This document shows, piece after piece, positions 35,679-46,317 of a DNA stretch of 55,988 nucleotides. Under the pieces are notes generated by a model. That model was not told the origin of the DNA. It saw only the letters and a list, made by a program, of their open reading frames with translations, and searched no databases. A program made the translations under genes and the position numbers. Numbering within the stretch: position 1 is the first letter of the stretch; each line of letters starts with the position of its first letter. Where the stretch lies: assembly GCA_028868895.1 (NCBI GenBank), contig JAGWTP010000010.1, positions 1 through 55,988 on the forward strand, given 5' to 3'. Origin of the DNA: Burkholderiales bacterium (GTDB taxonomy: Bacteria > Pseudomonadota > Gammaproteobacteria > Burkholderiales > Burkholderiaceae_C).

Positions 35679-37262
35679 ATGAAGACACTCGACGACTCCA
35701 AGGCCTACCTCGTCGGCGCGGGCATCGCGTCGCTGTCGGCGGCGGTGCTGTTGATCCGCGACGGCGGATTGCGCGGCCCGAACATCCACATCCTCGAAGA
35801 GCTCGAGGTCGCCGGCGGCGCACTCGATGGCTCGGGCGATCCGGTCAGGGGCTACGTCACGCGCGGCGGGCGCATGTGGACCGAAGAGGCCTACGTGTGC
35901 CTGTGGGACGTGCTCGATTCGGTGCCGTCGCTGGCCGATCCGGCCCGATCAATCAAGGACGACGTGTGGGCATTCAACGCCGCCTGGCGCTCTGACGCGC
36001 ATGCGCGCCTGATCGGGCGCAACCACGAGATCCTGGACGCGACCGATCTCGGCTTCGACCTGCACGATCGCCTGGAGTTGATGCGCCTGTTGGCCACACC
36101 CGAGCGCGTCATCGGCACGAAGCGCATCGAAGACTGCTTCTCGGCGCACTTCTTCAAGACGAATTTCTGGGCGATGTGGCGCACCACTTTCGCGTTCCAG
36201 AACTGGCACAGCGCGATCGAACTGAAGCGCTACATGCTGCGCTTCCTGCAGGAGTTCCCGCGCATCCACACGCTGGCGGGGGTGCGGCGCAGCGCACTGA
36301 ACCAGTACGACTCGATCATCCGCCCGCTCGAGCGGTGGCTCGCGGACCAGGGCGTGCGGTTCGAGTACGGCACCCGGGTGACCGATGTCGACTTCAACGA
36401 CACCGAAGGGCACCGGATCACGGCAATCCGCGGCATGCGCCGCGGCCAGGAGTTCTCGTGCGCGCTCGGCCTGCACGACCTGGCCTTGCTCACGATCGGC
36501 TCGATGACCGCCGACTCGCGCACCGGCGACGACGACCACCCGCCCGCGCTCGTGCGCGACAAGGCCGACGGCGCCTGGACGCTGTGGGAGACCCTGGCGC
36601 GCAAGGCGCCGGGCTTCGGCCGCCCGTCGGCATTCAGCGGCAACATCGACGAGAGCAAGTGGGAGTCGTTCACGCTGACGATGCGCTCGCCGATGCTCGT
36701 GCGTCGGATCGAGAAGTTCAGCGGCAACGCGCCCGGCACCGGCGGCTTGATGACCTTCAAGGACTCGGCCTGGCTGATGTCCATCGTCGTGCCCCACCCG
36801 CCACACTTTGCCGGCCAGCCCGACGGCGTGTACACGCTGTGGGGCTACGGGCTGTTCATCGACCAGCCGGGTGACCACGTCGGCAAGCCGATGGCCCAGT
36901 GCAGCGGCCAGGAGATCCTCACCGAACTGATCCACCAGCTTGGCTTCGCAGACCTGCTCGACGAAGTGCGGCGCACCTCGACCGTGATTCCGGTGCTGAT
37001 GCCCTACATCACCAGCGAGTTCTCGCGCCGCGACGTTGCCGACCGCCCGCTCGTGATCCCCCCCGGGGCGCAGAACTACGCGCTGCTCGGCCAGTACGTC
37101 GAGGTGCCCGAGGACGTGGTGTTCACGGTCGAGTATTCGGTGCGCACGGCGATGCACGGTGTGTACGGGCTGCTCGGCCTGACGCGCGAAATACCGCCGA
37201 TCTACCACGGCATTGCCGACCCGAAGGTGGCCTTCGAAGCGTTGAAAACCTTGCTCGGATGA
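35679..37262 (+). CDS. ohyA: Oleate hydratase (MCRA family flavoprotein)
   Basis: Oleate hydratases add water across the cis-9 double bond of free unsaturated fatty acids, giving 10-hydroxy acids, with FAD as structural cofactor. The 527-residue protein has the FAD-binding [20 protein letters not shown], then [20 protein letters not shown] (active-site region) and [20 protein letters not shown], all in family order. The RGGRMWTEE segment differs from the RGGREME type, so it may belong to another subfamily. ATG at 35679 has AAGGAG upstream. It closes the lipid-related block. Confidence 0.88.
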   Translation: MKTLDDSKAYLVGAGIASLSAAVLLIRDGGLRGPNIHILEELEVAGGALDGSGDPVRGYVTRGGRMWTEEAYVCLWDVLDSVPSLADPARSIKDDVWAFNAAWRSDAHARLIGRNHEILDATDLGFDLHDRLELMRLLATPERVIGTKRIEDCFSAHFFKTNFWAMWRTTFAFQNWHSAIELKRYMLRFLQEFPRIHTLAGVRRSALNQYDSIIRPLERWLADQGVRFEYGTRVTDVDFNDTEGHRITAIRGMRRGQEFSCALGLHDLALLTIGSMTADSRTGDDDHPPALVRDKADGAWTLWETLARKAPGFGRPSAFSGNIDESKWESFTLTMRSPMLVRRIEKFSGNAPGTGGLMTFKDSAWLMSIVVPHPPHFAGQPDGVYTLWGYGLFIDQPGDHVGKPMAQCSGQEILTELIHQLGFADLLDEVRRTSTVIPVLMPYITSEFSRRDVADRPLVIPPGAQNYALLGQYVEVPEDVVFTVEYSVRTAMHGVYGLLGLTREIPPIYHGIADPKVAFEALKTLLG

Positions 37263-37329
37263 GCGTCGAGCTCCGCCACAACCTTCGCGGCGCGGCCCGC
37301 GAGAGCACACAACAAGAAAGGACCGAACC

Positions 37330-39819
37330 ATGAACACCACCCGAACCTTCGAGGTCGGCGGCCTGCTGTCGTCGATGTCGGCGCGCGGCGTCGAAAAGCA
37401 GCTCGCGCAGCTGCCCGGCGTCGCCGCGGTCCAGGCCAACGCGGTCGCGGGCACCGCCAGCGTGAGCTTCGACCCGGAACGGATTTCGGCCGACGCCGTG
37501 CGCCGCGCCATCGAGGAATGCGGCTACCACTGCGCCGGCGAAAGCGTTCCGAACCACCTGTGCACACCGCACGCCGCGCACGACCACGCGCACTCTCACG
37601 CGCAGGATCACGCGCACCCACCCGGGCCCGAAGCCGGCGCGCACGCGCCTGCGCACGACCATGGCGGCGCTGCGCACATGGCGAACGCAACGCCCGCGGG
37701 GCCCGGCACCCAGCCGGCTGCCACGAAGGGCCATGCCATGGACCACGGCGCGATGGACTCGATGGCCCACGAGATGGGCCACGGTGCCGGCATGGACGCG
37801 CGCGGCATGGCGCGCGACATGCGCAACCGGTTCTGGATCTGCCTGGCGTTCACCGTGCCGATCTTCCTGTATGCGCCGATGGGCATGGCGTTCATCAAGC
37901 TCGTGCCGCCCTTCGGGCTCGAGCTGAACCTGTGGCTGTTCCTGCTCGCCAGCGGCGCCGTGATCTACCCGGCCTGGCCCTTCTTCGTCGCCGCCGCGCG
38001 GGCGCTGCGCAACGGCGTGCTGAACATGGCGGTGCTGGTGGTGCTCAGCGTGGGCACCGGTTACCTGTTCAGCGTCGGGGCGACCTTCTTCTTCAAGGGC
38101 GCGCAGTTCTACGAGGCGGTGGCGGTGCTGCTGGTGTTCATCCTGCTCGGCCATTGGCTGGAGATGCGCGCCCGCGCCGGCGCCTCCGAGGCGATCCGCG
38201 CGCTGATGGACCTGGCGCCGCCCAAGGCCACCGTGTTTCGCAACGGCGCCGAGCTCACCGTTGCCACCGCCGACGTGCTGCTGGGCGATGTCGTCATCGT
38301 GCGTCCCGGCGACAAGATCCCGGTCGACGGCGAGGTGCTCGAAGGCGGCTCGCTGGTCGACGAGTCGATGCTCACCGGCGAGTCGATGCCGGTGAAGAAG
38401 GCCGTGGGCAGCACCGTGATCGGCGCGACCATCAACAAGAGCGGCAGCTTCCGCTACCGCGCCACCAAGGTCGGCGCCGACACCGCGCTGGCGCAGATCG
38501 TCAAGCTGGTGCAGCAGGCGCAGAACTCCAAGGCGCCGGCGCAGCTGCTCGCCGACCGCGCCTCGCAGTGGCTGGTGCTGGTGGCATTCCTGATCGGCGT
38601 GTCGACCTTCGTCGCGTGGTACTTCGTGCTCGGCCAGCCGGTGCTGCTGGCACTCACGCTGACGATCACCGTGTTCGTGATCGCCTGCCCCGACGCGCTC
38701 GGCCTGGCCACGCCGATGGCGGTGATGGTGGGCACCGGCCTGGGCGCGATGAACGGCATCCTGTTCAAGAACGCCTCGGCGCTCGAAGACGCGACCCGGC
38801 TCGACGTCGTCATCTTCGACAAGACCGGCACGCTCACGCTCGGCCAGCCCGACGTGGTCGACGTCGCGCTGGCCGACGGCGTCACGCAGGACCACCTGCT
38901 GCGCATTGCCGCTTCGGTGGAAAAGCTGTCCGAACATCCGCTCGCGCTGGCGATCCTCAAGCGCGCCGGCGCGTTGCCGCTGGCCTCCGTCAGCGAGTTC
39001 ACCAACATCGACGGCCAAGGCACGCAGGCGGTGATCGACGGGCGCCTGGCGCTGCTCGGCAACAGCCGGCTGATGCAGGACAAGGGCGTCGCTCTGGGCG
39101 CCCTGGCGGCGGACTCGCAGCGGCTGCAGGGGCAGGGTCGCACGGTCGTGCACGTCGCGCACGGCGGCACCCTGATCGGCCTGATCGCGATCGCCGACGC
39201 GGTGCGCCCGACCTCGGCGCAGACCATCGAGGCGCTGCACGCCAAGGGCGTGCAGGTCGCGATGCTGACCGGCGACAACCGTGCCACCGCCGAGCGCATC
39301 GCCAGTGAGCTGGGCATCGACATCGTCTACGCCGACGTGCTGCCCGGCGACAAGGCGGCCAAGGTGCGCGAGCTGCAGGCGCAAGGCAAGAAGGTCGGCA
39401 TGGTCGGCGACGGCGTCAACGACGCGCCGGCACTGACCCAGGCCGACGTGGGCTTCGCGATCGGCGCCGGCACCGACGTGGCAATGGAGAGCGCCGACGT
39501 GGTGCTGATGAAGAGCGACCCGTTCGACATCGTCGGCGCCATCGCGCTGTCGCGCGCCACGCTGCGCAAGATGCACCAGAACCTGGCCTGGGCGGTGGGC
39601 TACAACGTGATCGCGTTCCCGCTCGCCGCCGGCGTGTTCTACCCGTTCACGATCAGCCCCGAGGTCGCGGCCCTGGCGATGTCGGGCAGCTCCGCGCTGG
39701 TGGCCATCAACGCGCTGTTGCTCAAGCGCACGCGGCTGACCGGCATCCGCCGCGTGAGCCCGGCCGCGCCCATCGAGCGCGCCCCTGCGGGGGCCCAGGC
39801 ACCGCCGCGGGCGGCTTGA
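37330..39819 (+). CDS. Copper-type P1B-ATPase with CPD motif and His-rich linker
   Basis: The 829-residue heavy-metal ATPase has TGES (LTGESMPV), phosphorylation motif DKTGT (D497), SEHPLA and [10 protein letters not shown], so the catalytic machinery is intact. Three features are unusual. The N-terminal HMA-like domain lacks its Cys pair ([16 protein letters not shown], both Cys replaced by Ser). A His/Met-rich linker spans about 72-150. The membrane metal motif is C453-P-D instead of CPC. TM8-like [17 protein letters not shown] resembles CopB-type (P1B-3) pumps. Copper is inferred from neighbours; the ion and direction are not proven. Confidence 0.9.
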   Translation: MNTTRTFEVGGLLSSMSARGVEKQLAQLPGVAAVQANAVAGTASVSFDPERISADAVRRAIEECGYHCAGESVPNHLCTPHAAHDHAHSHAQDHAHPPGPEAGAHAPAHDHGGAAHMANATPAGPGTQPAATKGHAMDHGAMDSMAHEMGHGAGMDARGMARDMRNRFWICLAFTVPIFLYAPMGMAFIKLVPPFGLELNLWLFLLASGAVIYPAWPFFVAAARALRNGVLNMAVLVVLSVGTGYLFSVGATFFFKGAQFYEAVAVLLVFILLGHWLEMRARAGASEAIRALMDLAPPKATVFRNGAELTVATADVLLGDVVIVRPGDKIPVDGEVLEGGSLVDESMLTGESMPVKKAVGSTVIGATINKSGSFRYRATKVGADTALAQIVKLVQQAQNSKAPAQLLADRASQWLVLVAFLIGVSTFVAWYFVLGQPVLLALTLTITVFVIACPDALGLATPMAVMVGTGLGAMNGILFKNASALEDATRLDVVIFDKTGTLTLGQPDVVDVALADGVTQDHLLRIAASVEKLSEHPLALAILKRAGALPLASVSEFTNIDGQGTQAVIDGRLALLGNSRLMQDKGVALGALAADSQRLQGQGRTVVHVAHGGTLIGLIAIADAVRPTSAQTIEALHAKGVQVAMLTGDNRATAERIASELGIDIVYADVLPGDKAAKVRELQAQGKKVGMVGDGVNDAPALTQADVGFAIGAGTDVAMESADVVLMKSDPFDIVGAIALSRATLRKMHQNLAWAVGYNVIAFPLAAGVFYPFTISPEVAALAMSGSSALVAINALLLKRTRLTGIRRVSPAAPIERAPAGAQAPPRAA

Positions 39820-39882
39820 TCGCGTTCAGAAATACGCTGGCGTCGGCAGCGCCGATACCAAGCGAACCACAGGAGGTGTGCC

Positions 39883-40071
39883 ATGCAATGGATTTCGGAA
39901 AACTGGATCTGGGTGCTGGTCGGGGTGTTGTTCTTCGCAGCCCACCTTTTCGGCCACGGCGGCCACGGCGGACATGGCGGGCACCGTGAACCCCGCGACG
40001 GGTCGGATCCGTCAAGCGATCGTCAACGCGAGCCGCTGCGCGGTTCGGATCATTCCGGCCACAGGCATTGA
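39883..40071 (+). CDS. DUF2933-like small membrane protein, second copy
   Basis: The 62-residue product has one membrane helix (WIWVLVGVLFFAAHLFG), followed by GHGGHGGHGGHRE and a polar tail ending HSGHRH. It matches the helix plus HGG repeat of the first copy at 24474 but is shorter. AGGAGG precedes the ATG. It lies directly after the P-ATPase gene and probably shares its transcript. The His repeat suggests metal binding at the membrane. Confidence 0.75.
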   Translation: MQWISENWIWVLVGVLFFAAHLFGHGGHGGHGGHREPRDGSDPSSDRQREPLRGSDHSGHRH

Positions 40072-40082
40072 GGGGAATCGCC

Positions 40083-40343
40083 ATGATGAATCTGAAAGTG
40101 GTGACGTGGTCACTCGGGCTCGGTGCCACCGTGCTCTACCTGCTGTGCATCGCGTTCGGATTGACGAATCCGGCGCAGGGGCACATGGTGCAGTTCCTCG
40201 CGATTGCGCTGCCGGGCTTCGAGTGGCTGACCCTGAAAGGCTTCGCCATCGGCTTGGTCAAGAGCTTCCTGTATGGAGCGCTCCTGGGGCTGGCGTACGT
40301 GCCGATCTACAACGGACTGTGGCTTCGCTACGACCGGCGATGA
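40083..40343 (+). CDS. DUF5676 family small membrane protein
   Basis: This is an 86-residue protein with two membrane helices (about residues 5-27 and 55-80) and the segment GFEWLTLKGFAIGLVKSFLY, typical of DUF5676, a family often found beside copper oxidase and metal ATPase genes. Its function is unknown. It starts at 40083 (or the next ATG at 40086), 11 bases after the previous stop. Confidence 0.8.
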   Translation: MMNLKVVTWSLGLGATVLYLLCIAFGLTNPAQGHMVQFLAIALPGFEWLTLKGFAIGLVKSFLYGALLGLAYVPIYNGLWLRYDRR

Positions 40344-40350
40344 GCGCTCC

Positions 40351-41658
40351 ATGGAGGCGATAGGGTCTGGAAAAACGGCGCTGCGGCGCGGCGCAGCCGA
40401 TGGCACCGCGCGCGCGATGGCCTGGCTCGGCGCTGCGGTGTTCGTGGTCTCGCTCGGCTACGGCGCCGGCCTGCCGCTGCTCAAGCTGTACCTGGCGCAG
40501 TACGTGCCCGAGGCGCGCCCCGACACCATCGCCAGGAACGTCGGCGCGCTCGGTGGCGTGTACACCTTCGCGCTGTTCCTGTTTGCGCCGTGGTGGGGCC
40601 GGCTGTCCGACCGGGTCGGCCGCAGCGTCGTGCTGATGGCCGGCTTTGCCGCGTTCTTGCTGGGCGGCACGGCGGCGGCGCTGTCGCCCAGCCTGGTCCT
40701 CGTGTACGCGGCGCGCCTGCTGGCCGGCGCCGGCGCCGCCGCGATCGTGCCCACGGCGCAGGCCTATATCGCCGACATCAGCAACGTGGTCGATCGCAAC
40801 CGGCGCTTCGTGCTGCTCGGCACCGCCTCGTTCGTCGGCTTGCTGGCCGGCCCGGCGTTCGGCGCCTGGCTGGCCGGTCCGGTGATGGGCAAGGTGGCGG
40901 GCCAGATGCCGTCGATGGTGAACTGGCCGGCGCTGGTGGTGGGCGTCATCGGCATACCGGTGTTGCTGCTCGCGCCGTGGTGCCTGGGCCGCGAGCGGCC
41001 GGCCGCCGCCGCGTCGCCGGCACCCGGCGCTGCGCCGGCCGCACGCCGGCAGTTCGTGCGTGCCTCGATGCTGCTCGCACTGCTGGCCGCTTTCGCGGTG
41101 GGTACCTTCGAGGTCGGCTTCAACCTGTTCGGCGGCGAGACACTCGGGCTGGCCAGCGGCACGATCGCGGTGATGTTCTTCACTTGCAGCGTGGCGATGC
41201 TGGCGGCCCAGTCCACGCTGCTGCTGCCGGGCGTGCGCCAGCGCATCGACCAGCGCTGGATTGCGGCCGCGTTCGGCGCCTCGGCGCTGGCGCTGGCGTT
41301 CACGTCGGCGGTTCCGAATGCGGCTTCGCTGGGCTTGTTGATCGCGGTCGTGGCCACCGGCGTGGGCATGATCGGGCCGGTGCTCTCGTACGAGTTGCTG
41401 GAGCGCCGCGGCACCGAGCGCGGCGCGCTGCTCGGGCGCCAGGCCGCCGCCGGCAACCTGGGCCAGGCGGCAGGCTCGATCAGCGCCGGCTTGCTGTTCG
41501 GGTTGCGCCCGGCAGCCCCGTTCTGGATGGCTGCGCTGGTGCTGATGAGCGGAGCGGCTGCCGCGCTCTTCTACTGGGGGCGTGCGCGCGACGCCGAGAT
41601 TGCGGCAGGCGTTGCGGCAGGCGGCTTCAGCTTCACTGACAGCGACGGCGACGGCTGA
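40351..41658 (+). CDS. MFS transporter (TetA-like efflux, 12 helices)
   Basis: The 435-residue protein has 12 predicted membrane helices. The loop 2-3 motif is PWWGRLSDRVGRSVVLMAG (the GxxxDRxGRR consensus), and the second half repeats GPVLSYELLERRGTERGALL. This layout fits drug or small-molecule exporters of the TetA/Bcr type. The start at 40351 lies inside a 7-codon frame (MSAPWRR) that begins at the DUF5676 stop. The substrate is unknown. It ends the plus-strand run before tRNA-Pro. Confidence 0.85.
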   Translation: MEAIGSGKTALRRGAADGTARAMAWLGAAVFVVSLGYGAGLPLLKLYLAQYVPEARPDTIARNVGALGGVYTFALFLFAPWWGRLSDRVGRSVVLMAGFAAFLLGGTAAALSPSLVLVYAARLLAGAGAAAIVPTAQAYIADISNVVDRNRRFVLLGTASFVGLLAGPAFGAWLAGPVMGKVAGQMPSMVNWPALVVGVIGIPVLLLAPWCLGRERPAAAASPAPGAAPAARRQFVRASMLLALLAAFAVGTFEVGFNLFGGETLGLASGTIAVMFFTCSVAMLAAQSTLLLPGVRQRIDQRWIAAAFGASALALAFTSAVPNAASLGLLIAVVATGVGMIGPVLSYELLERRGTERGALLGRQAAAGNLGQAAGSISAGLLFGLRPAAPFWMAALVLMSGAAAALFYWGRARDAEIAAGVAAGGFSFTDSDGDG

Positions 41659-41726
41659 ATTGCAGCGACCATGAAAGGTCGATCGGAATGCGCGTCGGAA
41701 TCTGCGCATCGGACTCCGAAAGATCG

Positions 41727-41759
41727 AACGGGTCAGCCCCTTGTGGAAGCTGACCCGTT
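41727..41759 (-). terminator. Intrinsic terminator-like hairpin after tRNA-Pro
   Basis: AACGGGTCAGC at 41727-41737 and GCTGACCCGTT at 41749-41759 form a perfect 11-base stem with an 11-base loop. On the minus strand it follows the tRNA 3' end by about 10 bases and is followed by a weakly T-rich tract. It may also stop plus-strand transcripts from the MFS gene. Confidence 0.7.
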
Positions 41760-41768
41760 GGACTTCGT

Positions 41769-41845
<77 letters not shown>

Positions 41846-41880
41846 TTGGAGGACGGATTATAGGTTGAATCGCATGGGCT

Positions 41881-42342
41881 TCAGACGGCCAGCAGCCCAC
41901 GGATCGAGATCAGTTCCTGGCGCATCTGCGGCATCGACAGTGCGATCGTCGATACCTCGGGCTGAGGGATGTCCGGCGTTTCAGCAACCGCCGTTTGCTG
42001 TACCTCCCCAGCAGCCGCATCCAGATCGAACCCCGCCAATTCGGCGTCATCGTCATCGGCCGCTGAAGTGGGCTGACCACGACCGTGCGCGGCTTCGGTG
42101 AGGCGGTTGCGGGCACCGCTGATGGTGAATCCCTGCTCGTACAGCAGGTCGCGTATGCGGCGGATCAGCAGCACTTCGTGGTGCTGGTAGTAGCGGCGGT
42201 TGCCGCGCCGCTTGACCGGCTTGAGCTGGGTGAACTCCTGCTCCCAATACCGCAGCACGTACGGCTTGACGCCGCACAGCTCGCTGACCTCACCGATAGT
42301 GAAGTAGCGCTTGGCGGGGATGGCTGGGAGCGCTTTCTCCAT
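41881..42342 (-). CDS. MerR family regulator of the ihfA-linked type
   Basis: This 153-residue protein has a MerR N-terminal helix-turn-helix ([20 protein letters not shown] then WEQEF and [20 protein letters not shown]) and a coiled region, then an acidic linker and a C-terminal helix. It carries no metal-binding Cys cluster. A MerR gene of this kind follows ihfA in many betaproteobacteria; its target is unknown. The ATG at 42342 is used; a TTG three codons upstream is also open. Confidence 0.9.
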   Translation of the reverse strand: MEKALPAIPAKRYFTIGEVSELCGVKPYVLRYWEQEFTQLKPVKRRGNRRYYQHHEVLLIRRIRDLLYEQGFTISGARNRLTEAAHGRGQPTSAADDDDAELAGFDLDAAAGEVQQTAVAETPDIPQPEVSTIALSMPQMRQELISIRGLLAV

Positions 42343-42377
42343 GAAAATCAATGAGTTCGAGCAGGGAAGCTAAGACT

Positions 42378-42782
42378 TTACTCGAACTCATCTTCCGGCG
42401 GTATGTCACCTTGCACGACTCCCTTGAGTTTGTGGCTCGCATGGAACGTGACGACGTTGCGCGCCTTGATCGGGATCGCCTCGCCGGTGCGCGGGTTGCG
42501 ACCGGGGCGCGGTGCCTTGCGCCGGATGTTGAAGTTGCCGAAGCCCGACATCTTGACGTCGTGGCCCGACATCAACGTGGCATGAATCAGGTCGAAGAAC
42601 GCCTCGACCATGTCCTTGGATTCGCGCTTGTTCAACCCGAGGCGTTCGAACAGCAGTTCGGCCAGGTCGGCCTTGGTCAGCGTGGGTGTTTCCAGCGTGG
42701 GCAGTGCGACACGACCGGGGTCGGTTTGATCGTCCTCGGTGCGGTCGTTCGGATCGATGGCGCGGGGATCGTGAGCATTCAT
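42378..42782 (-). CDS. ihfA: Integration host factor subunit alpha
   Basis: IHF-alpha pairs with IHF-beta to bend DNA. The 134-residue protein has the HU/IHF fold with the signature [20 protein letters not shown] and the conserved [17 protein letters not shown] start. It has an extra acidic N-terminal segment of about 35 residues ([19 protein letters not shown]) compared with E. coli IHF-alpha (99 residues). It lies 13 bases after pheT, the usual order in proteobacteria. Confidence 0.95.
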   Translation of the reverse strand: MNAHDPRAIDPNDRTEDDQTDPGRVALPTLETPTLTKADLAELLFERLGLNKRESKDMVEAFFDLIHATLMSGHDVKMSGFGNFNIRRKAPRPGRNPRTGEAIPIKARNVVTFHASHKLKGVVQGDIPPEDEFE

Positions 42783-42794
42783 GGGGATCTGGCC

Positions 42795-45224
42795 TCAGCC
42801 GCGCAACCGAACACCGAGCCGCCGACCCAGCGCAGCCAGTACATCGGCCACGACCGCGTCGATGCGCTCGTCGGTCAGGGTGACTTGGTCGTCCAGCAGC
42901 TCAAGCCTCACGCTCAGGCTGCGCTCACCCGGGCGCATGTCGCCACTGGGCACGGCGGGCTGGTAGATGTCGAACAGGCAGGTCGAGCGGATCACGCCGC
43001 CGTGCTGCGCATCGGCGATCGCCTGCATCAACGCGGCGTGCGTCACGGCGGCACCGGCGATCACGGAGACGTCGCGCCACACCGATTGATGACGCTGCAC
43101 CGGCACGTACACCGGCAGATCGCGCGGCGACAGGGCCGCGGCATCGAGCTCGAACAGCAGCGGCGCCACCGGCAACTCGTAGGCCTGGCGCCACTTCGGA
43201 TGCAACTCGCCGGCAAATCCGACCGGCAGACCGTCGACTTCGAGTCGTGCGCAGCGGCCCGGGTGCATGGCCGGATGCTCGGCCGGCACGAAGCGAACGG
43301 CGCGTGGCGCGAACAGGACTTCGATGTCGCCCTTGATGTCGAAGAAGTCGACCGCGCGATCCTTCGCACCCCATTGCAGCGACTCTGCGCCACCGTACGC
43401 CAGGCCCGCGAGACGCATCGGCTGCGCCACGCCGGCAACGCTCGAGTCGCCGTCGACGACGCTGGCGTCGCGCATGAACACGCGGCCGATCTCGAACACC
43501 CGCACCCGCGTGGCCTTGCGCGCGAGGTTGAGCCGCAGCACGCCGATCAGGCTGCCGAGCAGGCTGGAGCGCATCGCCGCCATGTGGCTGGCCATCGGAT
43601 TGACGAGCCGGATCGGATCGGCGTTGCCGGCGAGTTCGTGCTCCCAGCGTTCGTCGACAAAGCTGAAGTTGATCGTCTCCTGGTAGTCGAGCGCCGCCAG
43701 CTGATGGCGCAGCGTGTCAGGGCCGCGCCGCGATTCGCTGCGCACGCGTGGCGCCAGCGCGGCCAGCGGCGGCGTGTCGGGCAGGCTCTGGTAGCCGAGC
43801 ACCCGGATCACTTCCTCGATCAGGTCTTCCTCGATCTGCAGGTCGAAGCGCCAGCTCGGCGGCGTGACGGTCAGGCGGCCCGGCTCGCTCGTGAACGCCA
43901 GACCCAGGCGGCGCATCACGCCTTCGCATTGCGCCTGCGTGACCGGCATGCCGATGACCCTGGCGGCCCGCTCGACCCGCAGCGTGACGGGGTCGCGCGG
44001 CGGCAGGCGCAGCACCTGATCGTCGACGGGGCCGGCCTCGCCGCCGCAGATGTCCAGGATCAGCCGGGTGATGCACTCGAGGTGCGTCGTGGTCAGCGCA
44101 GGATCGACGCCGCGCTCGAAACGATGGCCCGCATCGGTGGTGAAGTTGTAGCGGCGCGAGCGCCCTGCCACCGCTTCGGGCCACCAGAACGCGGCCTCGA
44201 CGTAGACGTTGCGGGTTTCGTCCGAGACCGCGGTGGCATCGCCGCCCATGATGCCGGCGAGCGACTCCACCGCCTGCGCATCGGCGATCACGCCGACCCG
44301 GGCATCGACCTCGACGGTCGAGCCGTTGAGCAGCTTCAGCGATTCACCCGCCCGGCCCCAGCGCACCGTCAGGCCGTCGTGGATCTTGTCGAGATCGAAG
44401 ATGTGCGACGGTTGCCCGTACTCGAACATCACGTAGTTCGAGATGTCGACCAGCGCCGTCACCGAACGCTGGCCGCAGCGCGCCAGGCGATCGACCATCC
44501 AGGCCGGCGTGGCCGCTCGCGTGTCGACGTTGCGCACGATGCGGCCCGAAAAGCGACCACACAGATCGGGCGCCGCGACCGTCACCGGCAGCGTGGCGGC
44601 ATGGCTGACCTCGACCACCGCCGCGGACGGACTGCGCAACGGCGCACCGGTCAGCGCCGACACCTCGCGCGCCACCCCGTACACGCTCAGGCAATGCGCC
44701 AGGTTCGGCGTGAGCTTGAGCGTGAGCAGCGTGTCGTCGAGCTTCAGATGCTCCCGAATGTTCTGGCCGACGATGGCGGCGGCGTCGAGGACCAGCAGCC
44801 CGCCGTGGTCGTCTGACAGCTTCAGCTCCCGCGCGGAGCACAGCATGCCCTGGCTTTCGACGCCGCGCAGCTGGCCGAGCTTGATCACGAACGGCTTGGC
44901 GCCGGCTTGGGTGTCGTCCGGCGGCGGCAGCGCCGCACCGACCAACGCGCACGGCACCTTGAGGCCGGCGCGCACGTTCGGCGCGCCGCACACGATCGTG
45001 AGCGGCGCGCCCGTGCCGGCGTCCACCCGGCACACGCTGAGGCGATCGGCATTGGGGTGGCGCTCGACCGACAGCACCTCGCCGACCACCACGCCGGTGA
45101 ACGGCGGCGCCGCCGGGCGGGCGTCTTCGACCTCCATGCCGGACATCGTCAGCAACTCCGCCAGCGCGGCGCTGTCGATCGCGGGATTGCAGAACTCGCG
45201 CAGCCAGGACTCGGGGAATTGCAT
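42795..45224 (-). CDS. pheT: Phenylalanyl-tRNA synthetase beta subunit
   Basis: PheT forms the alpha2beta2 synthetase with PheS. The 809-residue protein shows its domains in order: N-terminal tRNA-binding OB fold (AAPPFTGVVVGEVLSVERHP), B3/B4 editing, B5 and the C-terminal FDX-ACB anticodon-binding domain (VPVQRHQSVWRDVSVIAG). It lies 36 bases after pheS. Length matches the family, and no break is seen. Confidence 0.97.
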   Translation of the reverse strand: MQFPESWLREFCNPAIDSAALAELLTMSGMEVEDARPAAPPFTGVVVGEVLSVERHPNADRLSVCRVDAGTGAPLTIVCGAPNVRAGLKVPCALVGAALPPPDDTQAGAKPFVIKLGQLRGVESQGMLCSARELKLSDDHGGLLVLDAAAIVGQNIREHLKLDDTLLTLKLTPNLAHCLSVYGVAREVSALTGAPLRSPSAAVVEVSHAATLPVTVAAPDLCGRFSGRIVRNVDTRAATPAWMVDRLARCGQRSVTALVDISNYVMFEYGQPSHIFDLDKIHDGLTVRWGRAGESLKLLNGSTVEVDARVGVIADAQAVESLAGIMGGDATAVSDETRNVYVEAAFWWPEAVAGRSRRYNFTTDAGHRFERGVDPALTTTHLECITRLILDICGGEAGPVDDQVLRLPPRDPVTLRVERAARVIGMPVTQAQCEGVMRRLGLAFTSEPGRLTVTPPSWRFDLQIEEDLIEEVIRVLGYQSLPDTPPLAALAPRVRSESRRGPDTLRHQLAALDYQETINFSFVDERWEHELAGNADPIRLVNPMASHMAAMRSSLLGSLIGVLRLNLARKATRVRVFEIGRVFMRDASVVDGDSSVAGVAQPMRLAGLAYGGAESLQWGAKDRAVDFFDIKGDIEVLFAPRAVRFVPAEHPAMHPGRCARLEVDGLPVGFAGELHPKWRQAYELPVAPLLFELDAAALSPRDLPVYVPVQRHQSVWRDVSVIAGAAVTHAALMQAIADAQHGGVIRSTCLFDIYQPAVPSGDMRPGERSLSVRLELLDDQVTLTDERIDAVVADVLAALGRRLGVRLRG

Positions 45225-45259
45225 CTCGTCGACTCTTCAGAAGTATCGAATGAACCGCG

Positions 45260-46306
45260 TCAGTTGAACTGCGCCAGGAAGCGCAGGTCGCCTTCGAAGA
45301 ACGGGCGCAGATCGCTCATCCGGTAGCGCAGCACCGCCAGCCGGTCGATGCCCGAGCCGAACGCGAACCCGATGTGGCGCTGCGGGTCCAGCCCCATGTT
45401 GCGGATCACCTGCGGATGCACCTGGCCGGAACCCGACACCTCCAGCCAGCGGCCTTCGAGTGGCCCGCCGTCGAACATGATGTCGATCTCGGCACTCGGC
45501 TCGGTGAAAGGGAAGTAGCTCGGCCGAAACCGCAGCTTCAACTCGGTCGTCTCGAAGAACGCCTGGATGAAGGCCAGGTACATGACCTTCAGGTCCTTGA
45601 AGCTCACGTTCTCGCCGACCCACAGGCCCTCGACCTGGTGGAACATCGGCGAGTGCGTGGCGTCGCTGTCGACGCGATAGGTGCGGCCCGGCGCGATCAC
45701 GCGGATGTCGGGCATGGAGGCCTGACCGGCGTACTTCTTGGCGTGCGCCTGTGCGTAGCGGATCTGCATCGGCGAGGTGTGCGGGCGCAGGTTGAGCCAG
45801 TGGCCGCTGGCGTCCTTCACATCGACGTAGAACGTGTCCTGCATCGACCGGGCGGGGTGGTTCTCGGGGTTGTTCAGGGCCGTGAAGCTGTACCAGTCGG
45901 TCTCGATCTCGGGGCCATCGGCCACGTCGAAACCCATCGAGCCGAAGATCGCCTCGATGCGCTCACGGGCGCGCGAGATCGGATGCAGCCCGCCGCCGCT
46001 GCCGCGCTTGCGGCCGGGCAAGCTGACGTCGAGCGCTTCGCCCTGCAACTGCGCCTGCAGTTCAGCCTGCGCCAGCGCTTGGCGGCGCGCATCGAGCGCC
46101 GCCTCGATCTGCTGCTTGGCCGCGTTGATCAGCGCGCCGCGCGAGCGCTTGTCGTCGGCGGCGAGCGCACCGAGCCCTTTCAGGTGTTCGGTGATGCGCC
46201 CGCTCTTGCCAAGATAGCGCGCCTTCGCATTCTCGAGGTCGGCCGGCGTGCCGGCGCGCTCGAAATCGGCGCGCGCTTCTTGCACCAGGGGGCTGAGGTC
46301 GTTCAT
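45260..46306 (-). CDS. pheS: Phenylalanyl-tRNA synthetase alpha subunit
   Basis: PheS holds the active site that charges tRNA-Phe. The 348-residue protein starts with a coiled coil ([20 protein letters not shown]) that binds tRNA and has class II motif 2 ([20 protein letters not shown]) and motif 3 ([16 protein letters not shown]). The start at 46306 removes an unrelated upstream stretch. It follows rplT, with an intrinsic terminator in the 126-base gap, so pheST expression may be set by readthrough. Confidence 0.97.
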   Translation of the reverse strand: MNDLSPLVQEARADFERAGTPADLENAKARYLGKSGRITEHLKGLGALAADDKRSRGALINAAKQQIEAALDARRQALAQAELQAQLQGEALDVSLPGRKRGSGGGLHPISRARERIEAIFGSMGFDVADGPEIETDWYSFTALNNPENHPARSMQDTFYVDVKDASGHWLNLRPHTSPMQIRYAQAHAKKYAGQASMPDIRVIAPGRTYRVDSDATHSPMFHQVEGLWVGENVSFKDLKVMYLAFIQAFFETTELKLRFRPSYFPFTEPSAEIDIMFDGGPLEGRWLEVSGSGQVHPQVIRNMGLDPQRHIGFAFGSGIDRLAVLRYRMSDLRPFFEGDLRFLAQFN

Positions 46307-46317
46307 CGGTCTGCTGC

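Noticed and set aside
40340-40363. 7-codon frame MSAPWRR overlapping the DUF5676 stop and MFS start
   Set aside because: Too short and without a function; it may only assist coupling. The MFS start at 40351 is kept.
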